Source of the DNA: Polaribacter butkevichii
GTDB lineage: Bacteria; Bacteroidota; Bacteroidia; Flavobacteriales; Flavobacteriaceae
Reading direction: 5' to 3'
NCBI RefSeq assembly: GCF_038024105.1
Contig: NZ_CP150661.1
Coordinates: 2,685,001 to 2,749,000, forward strand
Length of the DNA: 64,000 bases
Shown here: positions 33,397 to 41,587 of the stretch, in pieces
How the letters are laid out: the number at the start of each line of letters is the position of its first letter
Numbering within the stretch: position 1 is the stretch's first letter
Program-made: the position numbers and the translations under genes
The notes under the pieces: model-generated
The model's input: the letters and a program-made list of their open reading frames with translations, nothing else
Databases searched by the model: none
What the model was told of the DNA's origin: nothing

Positions 33397-35205
33397 ATGA
33401 CTAAAAACGGTAATTCATTAGACCAAAGAACGTTTAATAAATTAAGCCGTTTGTATATGATTGCGTTAAGTGCTATCGCACTTTCTGTAATTATTAGTCA
33501 GGTTTTAGTTCGCAATCATTTAGAAACTCAAAAAAGCGATTCTACCGTAATTAATGTTGCAGGTAGACAGCGAATGTTGAGTCAGAAATTAACCAAAGAA
33601 ATTGTTTCTCTTTTGGTTTCTTCGGATGAAAAAAACAGAATTCTTCTTAAAAATAAAATTACAGAAACACTTCATTTATGGGAGTTGTCTCATTATTCAC
33701 TTCAAAACGGAAATGATAGTTTAGGGCTTCCTAAGCAGAATAGTGATAAAATTAAAAACAAGTTTATAGCAATCAATCCTGTTTTTGATACCATTCAGAA
33801 AGCATCAAAATCAATTATAAATAAGTTAGAAAATTCTAATGTTTCTAATGATGAATTAACATCAGAAATTAAAAAGGTAACCAGTAATGAAGGTGCTTTT
33901 TTGTTGATAATGGATGAGATTGTAAATCAGTATGATTTAGAAGCAGAAGAAAAAGTAGTTTGGTTAAGAAAGTTAGAGGTTACTTTAATGGGCTTAACTT
34001 TATTGATTCTTTTTGGAGAGTTATTATTCATTTTTTGGCCAGCAGCAAAATCAGTAAAAGCTACGTTGTCTGATTTATTATTTGCAGAAAAAAAAGCTAA
34101 AAAAATGGCTTTTGACGCAGATGAACTGAGTCTTTCTAAAGAAAAATCCATTAAAGAATTACGTGCTTTAAGTCATGCAATGGATGAAACGCTATTGTTT
34201 GCAAGAATTTCTCCAAGCGGAAGTTTAATTCATATAGGTAATAAGTTTTCTCGTTTATTTCGATTGTCAAAAATTAAAAAAGAAGTTTTCTTTTGGCATG
34301 TTTTATCAACCAATGAAAATGAGCAATTATTAATTGAAGATTTAATTAATAAATATAAAAAAACGGGTTGGCAAGGAGAGGTAAAAGCAACTATTAAAGG
34401 AGATGTTGGTATTTGGTTAGAAATGTCTATAGTTCCTTACAGGCCTACAGAAGATAAATCAGAATTGTTAATTATAGCTTCAGAAATTACAGATAGAAAA
34501 GCTGCCCAGATAGAAATTGAAAGGTTGGTAAAAAAGAATTTCGAGGAGAAAATGAGTCAGCAAAAAATAATCTCAAGTAAGATTATTGAAAATCAAGAAA
34601 AAGAACAAAACAGAATTGCCAAAGATGTTCATGACGGAATTGGACAAATGCTTACAGGGTTAAAATACAATCTAGAAAGCATTAATATGAATGATATTGA
34701 TAAGACAACGATAAAAATAGAACACCTAAAAGAATTAACCACCAATATTATAAAAGGAGTTAGAACCGCTACTTTTAATTTAACTCCGCCTGAATTATCA
34801 GATCACGGAATTGTGCCTGCAATAACCAAGTTAACACAAGAGCTAGGGAGATTAACAGGTAAAGAAATTATGTTTTATAACAAAACAGGTTTTAATGATC
34901 GTTTAGATTCTTTGGTAGAAATTAATATTTACAGAATTACCCAAGAAGCAATTAACAATGCTATTAAATATGCAGATTCTTCACATATTTTAGTGTCACT
35001 TTCTCACAGTAAAAATATACTAAGTATTGTTATTGATGATGATGGCCAAGGTTTTGAACCATCGAAAGTAAAGAAAGTAAAAAACGGAGATGGAGGCATG
35101 GGAATGACCTTTATGAAAGAAAGAATTAAATATATTGATGGTCGTTTATTCTTAAATTCTGAATTAGGAAAAGGGACTAGAGTTACTTTGAATATTCCTA
35201 TTTAA
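33397..35205 (+). CDS. NarX-like nitrate/nitrite sensor histidine kinase (PilJ-type sensor domain, PAS)
   Basis: A 602-residue membrane kinase. TM1 is ~18-38. A periplasmic helical domain (~39-193) carries VINVAGRQRMLSQKL at 51-65, the P-box motif that binds nitrate/nitrite in NarX/NarQ and PilJ-type domains. TM2 is ~194-214. A coiled linker and PAS domain (~255-370) follow, then HisKA_3 with His412 in AKDVHDGIGQML, and HATPase_c (NNAIKYADSS, DDDGQGF, GMGMTFMKERI). It lies inside the nitrite reductase/nitrate reductase island and next to a NarL-type regulator, so nitrate is the likely signal. The ligand assignment is inferred from the P-box and context. Confidence 0.87.
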   Translation: MTKNGNSLDQRTFNKLSRLYMIALSAIALSVIISQVLVRNHLETQKSDSTVINVAGRQRMLSQKLTKEIVSLLVSSDEKNRILLKNKITETLHLWELSHYSLQNGNDSLGLPKQNSDKIKNKFIAINPVFDTIQKASKSIINKLENSNVSNDELTSEIKKVTSNEGAFLLIMDEIVNQYDLEAEEKVVWLRKLEVTLMGLTLLILFGELLFIFWPAAKSVKATLSDLLFAEKKAKKMAFDADELSLSKEKSIKELRALSHAMDETLLFARISPSGSLIHIGNKFSRLFRLSKIKKEVFFWHVLSTNENEQLLIEDLINKYKKTGWQGEVKATIKGDVGIWLEMSIVPYRPTEDKSELLIIASEITDRKAAQIEIERLVKKNFEEKMSQQKIISSKIIENQEKEQNRIAKDVHDGIGQMLTGLKYNLESINMNDIDKTTIKIEHLKELTTNIIKGVRTATFNLTPPELSDHGIVPAITKLTQELGRLTGKEIMFYNKTGFNDRLDSLVEINIYRITQEAINNAIKYADSSHILVSLSHSKNILSIVIDDDGQGFEPSKVKKVKNGDGGMGMTFMKERIKYIDGRLFLNSELGKGTRVTLNIPI

Positions 35206-35322
35206 CTTTTTAATATAGATATGCTTTACATAATGTCAGTTCGAGTGATTTTTCTGAAGAATGAAGAAAAATTGTATCGAAAACTTTTTTAGGGTTGTTA
35301 ACTTTTATTTCTTGTAAAAAAA

Positions 35323-35369
35323 CATCTCGATACAATTTTGCAAAAAAAAAGCAAAATCACTCGATGTGA
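35323..35369. repeat. CATCTCGATACAATTT hairpin repeat, copy 2
   Basis: CATCTCGATACAATTTTGC and GCAAAATCACTCGATGTGA form an imperfect hairpin around an A-run. Nearly identical to 32041-32083. Confidence 0.7.
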
Positions 35370-35434
35370 CAGTGTAGTTATAATGCAGATAGATTCTTTT
35401 AGAAAATTAAGTAACGGTTAGAGATTATTTTAAT

Positions 35435-35471
35435 TACGTAGTTTTACTTAAAAACCTTATTTTTGTACGTA
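35435..35471 (+). promoter_or_regulatory. Promoter of the NarL-type regulator with two TACGTA boxes
   Basis: A perfect -7 box TATTTTTG (35458-35465) predicts a start near 35472, 16 bases before the ATG. TACGTA lies at 35435-35440 (about -35) and 35466-35471. The upstream box sits at almost the same place relative to the start as one of the nirB TACGTA boxes. Confidence 0.55.
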
Positions 35472-35487
35472 TAAAATAATTGTAATT

Positions 35488-36147
35488 ATGATTAATGTAG
35501 TTTTAGCAGACGACCACGTTTTGGTAAGAGATGGAATAAAAGCACTTTTAGAAGATCAGACAGGAATTACGGTTATTGATGAAGCTTCTAACGGAAAAGA
35601 AGCTTTAGAGGTAATTGCTAAAAACAAACCTCATGTTCTTATTGTAGATATTCGTATGCCAGAAATGAATGGTATTGAAGTGGTTGCAGAAATTACAAAA
35701 CAGAAAATAGATGTAAAAACCTTAGTGCTTTCTATGCACGATTCTGAAGAGTATGTTGTAAAATCGATACAAGCCGGTGCAGATGGTTATTTGTTAAAAG
35801 GAGCTAGTAAAGAAGAGTTTTTAAAAGCCGTGAATAATGTAGCTGCTGGCGATAAGTATTTTACAGGTGATGTTTCTACCATTATAATGAATAACTTTGT
35901 AAATGGTAATACAATGAAAGTTTCAGAACCAAAAACAGAATTAAAAGAGCTTCCTTTTAAGTTAACTAAAAGAGAAAGACAGATACTTACTTTAGTTTTA
36001 GAGTTAAAGAATAATAAAGATATTGCAGAAGAATTAGCAATTAGTAAGCGTACTGCAGAAGTGCATCGTTTTAATTTAATGAAGAAATTAGAAGCTAAAA
36101 ACTTACAAGAATTAACAAATAAGGCCAGAGAGTATCAGTTGATATAG
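35488..36147 (+). CDS. NarL/LuxR-family response regulator
   Basis: A 219-residue response regulator with a complete receiver domain (Asp8-Asp9 in LADDH, phospho-acceptor Asp54 in LIVDIRMP, LSMHDS and LLKGAS switch residues) and a C-terminal LuxR HTH (~150-210: LTKRERQILTLVLELKNNKD, AEELAISKRTAEVHRFNLMK). It is the likely partner of the NarX-like kinase 282 bases upstream and would control the nitrogen genes. Its own promoter carries two TACGTA boxes, consistent with autoregulation or co-regulation (inference). Confidence 0.9.
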   Translation: MINVVLADDHVLVRDGIKALLEDQTGITVIDEASNGKEALEVIAKNKPHVLIVDIRMPEMNGIEVVAEITKQKIDVKTLVLSMHDSEEYVVKSIQAGADGYLLKGASKEEFLKAVNNVAAGDKYFTGDVSTIIMNNFVNGNTMKVSEPKTELKELPFKLTKRERQILTLVLELKNNKDIAEELAISKRTAEVHRFNLMKKLEAKNLQELTNKAREYQLI

Positions 36148-36164
36148 GTCTTTTGACTGTAGAT

Positions 36165-36275
36165 GTCTCTGTGTAACAACTCACCGCAAAGCTCACAAAG
36201 TTATATCGCCAAGGGCGCAAAGAAAAAAAACTCAGCGCATTTCTGCGTTTTTCTGTGAGCCCCTGTGTAACAACT
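36165..36275. repeat. Dispersed CACAAAG / CTCTGTGTAAC-type repeat
   Basis: CTCTGTGTAACAACTCACCG, GCTCACAAAG, AAGGGCGCAAAG and CAGCGCATTTCTGCG follow each other, ending in CCCCTGTGTAACAAC. These are words of a repeat common in Bacteroidota spacers. A related patch is in the nirB-nirD spacer (32172-32265). Confidence 0.5.
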
Positions 36276-36390
36276 TATAACAATCAGAAAACCTAAGTAT
36301 TTCTCTGTAAAATATTCATTTATTGGAATACACCTTTTTCATAACAATTATTTTTCAACTCCAATTTTATCATATTCTTAAATTCAATAC

Positions 36391-36468
36391 TACGTAATTA
36401 TTAATCTAGTAATAATTATAAAATACGTATTTTTTAGTATATTAATTAAGTATTTATACTTAGTTTTG
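36391..36468 (+). promoter_or_regulatory. narK promoter: palindrome, -7 box and two TACGTA hexamers
   Basis: TACGTA at 36391-36396 and 36424-36429, then the palindrome AAGTATTTATACTT (36448-36461) running into TAGTTTTG (36461-36468). The RNA would start near 36475, 14 bases before the ATG. Palindrome, -7 box and leader length match the nirB promoter. Confidence 0.62.
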
Positions 36469-36488
36469 TGTATCTAAAAATATGTATT

Positions 36489-37913
36489 ATGATAAATCTA
36501 TCTCAAGAAAAATCTACAAAATTAAGTTTATTCGATTTTAAGAATGTATCCACTCGTACATTTTGGATTACATCAATATCATTCTTTTTATGCTTTTTTT
36601 CATGGTTTGGTATTGTACCATTTATGCCAGATGTTGTAAAAGATTTAGGTTTAACTCCAGACCAAAAATGGAATTCAATTATTTTAGCCGTTTCAGGAAC
36701 CGTTTTTGCACGTTTATTGATTGGGAAATTATGTGATAAATACGGACCAAGATTATGCTATACTTGGCTGTTAATGTTAGGTGCAATTCCTGTTATTTTA
36801 TGTGGATTAGTACAAACACCAACGCAATTTTTAGTTTGTAGATTGTTTATTGGTTTTATTGGAGCTTCCTTTGTAATTACACAAGTACATACTTCTTTAA
36901 TGTTTGCACCAAATATTGTAGGAACCGCAAATGCAACTTCTGCAGGTTGGGGTAACTTAGGTGGTGGTGCAAATAGATTAGGTATGCCTTTAATTGCAGC
37001 AGCAGTGGTTGCTTTTGGAGTTGCAGACGGAGAAGCTTGGAGATATTCTATGGTAATTGCTGGTATTGTTTGTTTTTTAATGGGTATTGTATATTACGTA
37101 TTTACAACAGATACACCAAAAGGAAACTTTAGCGAATTAAAAGCTGCTGGAGAAATGATTGTTACTAAAAAGGATCAAATAGGATTTTTAGAAGTATTAA
37201 AAGATTATAGAGTTTGGATTCTTTTTGTAGTGTATGCTGCCAGTTTCGGAATTGAATTAACAGTATACGGAACTATGGATGATTATCTTCAGAATACGTT
37301 TCAGTTACAAAGAGTAACCGCTGGTAACATTGTATTATCTTTTGCTTTGATGAATATTTTTGCAAGAACTCTAGGTGGTTTCTTTGGAGATAAATTTGGG
37401 AAATTAAAAGGATTGAGAGGGCGTGTTTTATTCTTGTCTTTCATCTTAACGTTACAAGGAATTATGTTGATATTTTTCTCAGGAGCAACAAGTTTGGTTT
37501 TAGGAGTTATTTTATTAATATTATTTAGTTTAAGTGTACAAATGGCAGAAGGAGCAACGTTTTCTGTAGTGCCGTTTATTAATAAAAAAGCCATCGGTTC
37601 TGTTTCTGGAATTGTTGGAGCAGGAGGAAATGTTGGTGCTTTTTTAGCAGCAATGTTATTAAAATCTAAATCTTCATTGGCAGAAAAAGCAGCCATAGTA
37701 TCTAACGAAGGTTTGGGAGATGAGGTTATTAAAGCAGCGCAATCTGCAGCTTCTTCAAGTGCCGTTGCAAACGGATATTTATTAATTGGTTTTGTGGTTG
37801 TTGCTACAGGTATTGCAGCATTAGCAATTAAGTTTTCTACAGAGGAAGAAGATGAAACAGAAAAAATAAATGGTTTATCACCAGAGTTGATACCAATTAA
37901 AGTAAAAAGATAA
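36489..37913 (+). CDS. narK: NarK-family nitrate/nitrite transporter (MFS)
   Basis: An MFS permease of 474 residues with 12 transmembrane helices. The family's signature arginine and glycine-rich segments are visible: FMPDVVKDLGLTPDQKWN after TM1, RLLIGKLCDKYGPRLCY (MFS A-motif), and the nitrate signature AGWGNLGGGANRLGMPLI in TM5. A second glycine-rich segment GIVGAGGNVGAFLAAML is in the C-terminal half. It takes up nitrate or exports nitrite. The start is set at 36489 (MINLSQ); an extension to 36468 overlaps the -7 box. It is followed after 152 bases by the nitrate reductase gene. Confidence 0.93.
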   Translation: MINLSQEKSTKLSLFDFKNVSTRTFWITSISFFLCFFSWFGIVPFMPDVVKDLGLTPDQKWNSIILAVSGTVFARLLIGKLCDKYGPRLCYTWLLMLGAIPVILCGLVQTPTQFLVCRLFIGFIGASFVITQVHTSLMFAPNIVGTANATSAGWGNLGGGANRLGMPLIAAAVVAFGVADGEAWRYSMVIAGIVCFLMGIVYYVFTTDTPKGNFSELKAAGEMIVTKKDQIGFLEVLKDYRVWILFVVYAASFGIELTVYGTMDDYLQNTFQLQRVTAGNIVLSFALMNIFARTLGGFFGDKFGKLKGLRGRVLFLSFILTLQGIMLIFFSGATSLVLGVILLILFSLSVQMAEGATFSVVPFINKKAIGSVSGIVGAGGNVGAFLAAMLLKSKSSLAEKAAIVSNEGLGDEVIKAAQSAASSSAVANGYLLIGFVVVATGIAALAIKFSTEEEDETEKINGLSPELIPIKVKR

Positions 37914-38065
37914 AACAGATGATTGTCCCCCAATTATCTAATACATTAAGAAACGAAAAACAGATTTAAAAATTCAGTTCTCTAATTTTAATGTATCAGA
38001 ATAAAAAAATTGAATTTTGGTTAGTAAAATTTTAATGTCGTATTTTGTATAAAACCTTGGTCTAA

Positions 38066-41000
38066 ATGATTAAAAATGAAATTAAAACAACGTGTTCTTA
38101 TTGTGGAGTAGGTTGCGGAATTATCGTAAAAAAAGACATGAACAACAAGGTTTTTGTTGAAGGAGATAAAGACCATCCTGTTAATAAAGGAATGTTGTGT
38201 TCTAAAGGTATGAACTTGCATTATGTTGCCAATGATACTTCAGATAGAATTTTATATCCAGAAATGCGTTGGAGTCGTTCTCATCCGCGTGAGCGTGTTT
38301 CTTGGGATACGGCTTTAGATAGAGCTGCCAACGTTTTTAAATCAATTATAAAAAAACATGGTTCAGATGCTGTAGCGTTTTACGTTTCCGGACAAAGTTT
38401 AACAGAAGAATATTACATTGCTAATAAATTGACAAAAGGGTTTTTAGGAACCAATAATATAGATACCAACTCACGTTTATGCATGAGTTCTGCAGTGGTT
38501 GGTTATAAAAAAACATTCGGAGAAGATAGTGTGCCAATTTCGTACGACGATATAGAATTAGCAGATACTTTTTTAATAACAGGTGCAAATCCTGCTTGGT
38601 GTCATCCAATTTTGTTTAGACGAATTGAAAAACGCAAAGAAGAAAATCCGAAGGTAAAAGTAATTGTGATTGATCCACGTAAAACAGATTCTGCAAAATT
38701 TGCAGATTTGCATTTGCAATTAACACCAGGAACCGATGTTGTTTTGTACAATGCCATTGGTAGGTGTTTGTACAAAAGTGGTTTAATTGATGAAGATTTT
38801 ATTAAAAACCACACACAAGGTTTTGATGGTTATAAAGAAGTTATTTTTGAAACGACTTTAAAACAAGCATCTAAAATTTGTGGAGTTCCTGCAAAAGAAA
38901 TTCAGAAAGCTGCAGAAATGATTGGTCTATCTAAAGGCTTTATCAGTATGTGGGCAATGGGTTTAAACCAAAGTGTAATTGGTACAGATAAAAATACATC
39001 ACTTTTAAATTTATCATTAATAACTGGTCAGGTTGGTAAACCTGGTGCAGGTCCTTTTTCATTAACGGGTCAGCCAAATGCAATGGGCGGACGAGAAGTT
39101 GGTGGAATGGCAAACTTGTTAGCGGTTCATAAAGATTTAGGAAACGAAGAACATAGAAGAGAAGTTGCGCAATTTTGGGGTGTTGATAAAATATCTGCAA
39201 AACCAGGATTAACAGCAACAGAATTATTTGATGCTTTAGAAAGCGGAAAGGTAAAAGCAGTGTGGATTGCGAGTACAAATCCGTTGGTGAGTATGCCAAA
39301 TTCTCATCAAATAGAAAAAGCCATGGCAAAATCTAAATTTGTGGTGGTACAAGAAATTTCTCATAAAGCAGATACTTTAAACTATGCAGATTTGGTGTTG
39401 CCAGCTGCTGCATGGTTAGAAAAAGAAGGTACAATGACAAATTCTGAAAGAAGAATTTCTTATTTACCAAAAGAGATTGAAGCGCCAGGAGAAGCAAGAC
39501 CAGATGTAGAAATTTTCTGTGATTTTGCACAAAGAATGGGCTTTAGAGGTTTTAATTATAATGGCGCAGAAGAAATTTATGACGAATATGCTTCGATGAC
39601 CAAAGGAACAAATATTGATGTTTCTTTTTTAAATTATGATCGATTAAAAAATGAAGGTACTTTTCAGTGGCCCGTAAATGAATATAGAAGTAAAGGAACG
39701 CCACGTCTTTTTGAAGATAAAAAGTTTTATACACCTTCTCAAAAAGCAATTTTTAATGTTCCATCAACTATAGAAAATACATCGGTAAAAACGAATGACG
39801 AGTTTCCGTTAATTTTAACCACAGGTCGTGTTAGAGATCAGTGGCATACCATGACTAAAACAGGAAAAGTAGCAAGATTAAAAACACATTATCCAAAACC
39901 TGTTTTAGAAATAAACCCTGTAGATGCGTATTTAAATAAAATTAAAGACGGAGATATTACAGAGATAAAAAGTGCTAATGGAGTTGTTAGAGTACGTGCA
40001 AAAATTACAGACGAAATTAAAGAAGGCGTTGTTTTCTTACCAATGCATTGGGGTAAAGTGCTAAATAGTAATTTAAATAGAGCTAATAATTTAACCAATA
40101 CACATATAGATCCGGTTTCTAAAGAGCCAGATTTTAAATTTACATCGGTTTCAGTTTCAAAATATAAAAAACCGAAAGACAAAATTATTATTGCAGGTGC
40201 TGGAGCTGCCGCTTTTCGTTTTTTACAAAATTATAGAGATTATAACGAGGTAGATGAAATTCATGTTTTTTCTAAGGAATCTAACTTGTTTTACAACCGT
40301 GTTTTATTACCAGAATATATTACAGAAGAACTTTCTTGGGAGCAATTATTAAAAATAAAAAATGCTGAATTAAAGAATTTAAATATTAAAATTCACCCAG
40401 AAACAATTATAGAAAAGATTGATAAAGAGACTAAAATAGTTACCGATTCTAACGGTGAAACCCATTCGTTTGATAAGTTAATTTTAGCAACAGGAAGTAG
40501 ACCTTTTATTCCTAAAGATGTACAAATAGATTTACCAGGTCGTTTTACCATGCGTAATAAAAATGATGCAGATCGATTTAAAAATTATTTAGATGCTACA
40601 GGTTTACCGCCAGAAGAGCAACATGTTGTAATTGTTGGTGGAGGTTTGTTAGGTTTAGAGTTGGCTGCAGCGATGAAGCATAAGAATGTAAAAATCACTA
40701 TTATTCAGCGTGCATCTAGATTAATGGAACGTCAATTAGATAAGATTTCTAGTAAATTATTATCAATAAACGTACAAGAAAGAGGCATTCAAATTTATTT
40801 TGATAATGAAGTAAGTACTGTTTTTGATGATGAAGATACTGGTGAGTTAACCATCAACCTAAAAAGTGGAAAATACATTACGGCCAATGCCATTGTCTAT
40901 GCAATTGGTACAAGGCCAAATATAGAAATTGCTAAAAATAACGGTATTGTTTGCGGGCGAGGAGTGAAGGTAAATCAGCATTTACAATCTTCTCATCCAG

Positions 41001-41587
41001 ATATTTTTGCGATTGGAGAAATTGCAGAATTCAATAATAAATTATTTGGTATTACCTCTGCAGCAGAAGAGCAAGCAGGCATTTTAGCTAATTTTATTGC
41101 AGGTGATATTAGTGAAGCTTACAATGGTTCTGTGCTAATGAATATTCTAAAATTTAGCGATTTAAACTTGTGTAGTATTGGAGAGGTTTCTGTACCAGAC
41201 AACGACCCAAGTTACGAGGAAATTATTTTTACAGATATTTCTAAAGGATATTATAAGAAGTGTATTGTAAAAGACGATTTACTAATTGGTGCTGTTTTAG
41301 TAGGTGATAAAAATGAATTTGCAGAGTTTAAAACCTTAATTGAAAGCAAGATTGAAATGTCTGACAAACGAGATACTTTGTTAAGAGGCGCATCTAATGA
41401 TGCACCTGTTTTAGGAAAGTTAGTTTGTTCTTGTAGCCAAGTAGGAGAAGGAAATATTGAAGAAGCCATTGCTAAAGGATGTTCTAATTTTACGGAATTA
41501 TGTAACAAAACAGGCGCAGGTTTAGGGTGTGGAAGTTGTAAAACGGAAGTAAGAGAAATTTTGAACAATGCAAAAGTAACAGTATGA
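38066..41587 (+). CDS. Fused assimilatory nitrate reductase: NasC-type molybdoenzyme + NAD(P)/FAD reductase + BFD domain
   Basis: A 1173-residue single-chain cytoplasmic nitrate reductase with no Tat signal. The [4Fe-4S] domain uses Cys10, Cys13, Cys17 and Cys45 (TTCSYCGVGCG, GMLCSKG). The molybdopterin oxidoreductase core follows (~60-480), with the presumed Mo-ligating Cys139 in TNSRLCMSSAVVGYKKTF. The molydop-binding domain is ~575-690. Then comes a class I flavin reductase (~703-1085, IIIAGAGAAAFRF and VVIVGGGLLGLELAAA), and last a BFD-like [2Fe-2S] domain (~1119-1165, CSCSQVGEGNIEEA ... CGSCK). It thus joins catalytic NasC/NarB and the NADH-oxidising NasB type subunit in one protein. It overlaps the rubredoxin fusion by ATGA. 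Confidence 0.93.
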   Translation: MIKNEIKTTCSYCGVGCGIIVKKDMNNKVFVEGDKDHPVNKGMLCSKGMNLHYVANDTSDRILYPEMRWSRSHPRERVSWDTALDRAANVFKSIIKKHGSDAVAFYVSGQSLTEEYYIANKLTKGFLGTNNIDTNSRLCMSSAVVGYKKTFGEDSVPISYDDIELADTFLITGANPAWCHPILFRRIEKRKEENPKVKVIVIDPRKTDSAKFADLHLQLTPGTDVVLYNAIGRCLYKSGLIDEDFIKNHTQGFDGYKEVIFETTLKQASKICGVPAKEIQKAAEMIGLSKGFISMWAMGLNQSVIGTDKNTSLLNLSLITGQVGKPGAGPFSLTGQPNAMGGREVGGMANLLAVHKDLGNEEHRREVAQFWGVDKISAKPGLTATELFDALESGKVKAVWIASTNPLVSMPNSHQIEKAMAKSKFVVVQEISHKADTLNYADLVLPAAAWLEKEGTMTNSERRISYLPKEIEAPGEARPDVEIFCDFAQRMGFRGFNYNGAEEIYDEYASMTKGTNIDVSFLNYDRLKNEGTFQWPVNEYRSKGTPRLFEDKKFYTPSQKAIFNVPSTIENTSVKTNDEFPLILTTGRVRDQWHTMTKTGKVARLKTHYPKPVLEINPVDAYLNKIKDGDITEIKSANGVVRVRAKITDEIKEGVVFLPMHWGKVLNSNLNRANNLTNTHIDPVSKEPDFKFTSVSVSKYKKPKDKIIIAGAGAAAFRFLQNYRDYNEVDEIHVFSKESNLFYNRVLLPEYITEELSWEQLLKIKNAELKNLNIKIHPETIIEKIDKETKIVTDSNGETHSFDKLILATGSRPFIPKDVQIDLPGRFTMRNKNDADRFKNYLDATGLPPEEQHVVIVGGGLLGLELAAAMKHKNVKITIIQRASRLMERQLDKISSKLLSINVQERGIQIYFDNEVSTVFDDEDTGELTINLKSGKYITANAIVYAIGTRPNIEIAKNNGIVCGRGVKVNQHLQSSHPDIFAIGEIAEFNNKLFGITSAAEEQAGILANFIAGDISEAYNGSVLMNILKFSDLNLCSIGEVSVPDNDPSYEEIIFTDISKGYYKKCIVKDDLLIGAVLVGDKNEFAEFKTLIESKIEMSDKRDTLLRGASNDAPVLGKLVCSCSQVGEGNIEEAIAKGCSNFTELCNKTGAGLGCGSCKTEVREILNNAKVTV

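Larger units (their letters stand above)
35206..35487. other. Spacer with repeats and the response-regulator promoter
   Basis: It contains a GTCAGTTCGAGTGATTTTTC companion repeat (35235-35285) and the CATCTCGAT hairpin, copy 2 (35323-35369). The promoter of the regulator is here too: TACGTA at 35435-35440, a -7 box TATTTTTG at 35458-35465, then a second TACGTA at 35466-35471. Confidence 0.6.
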
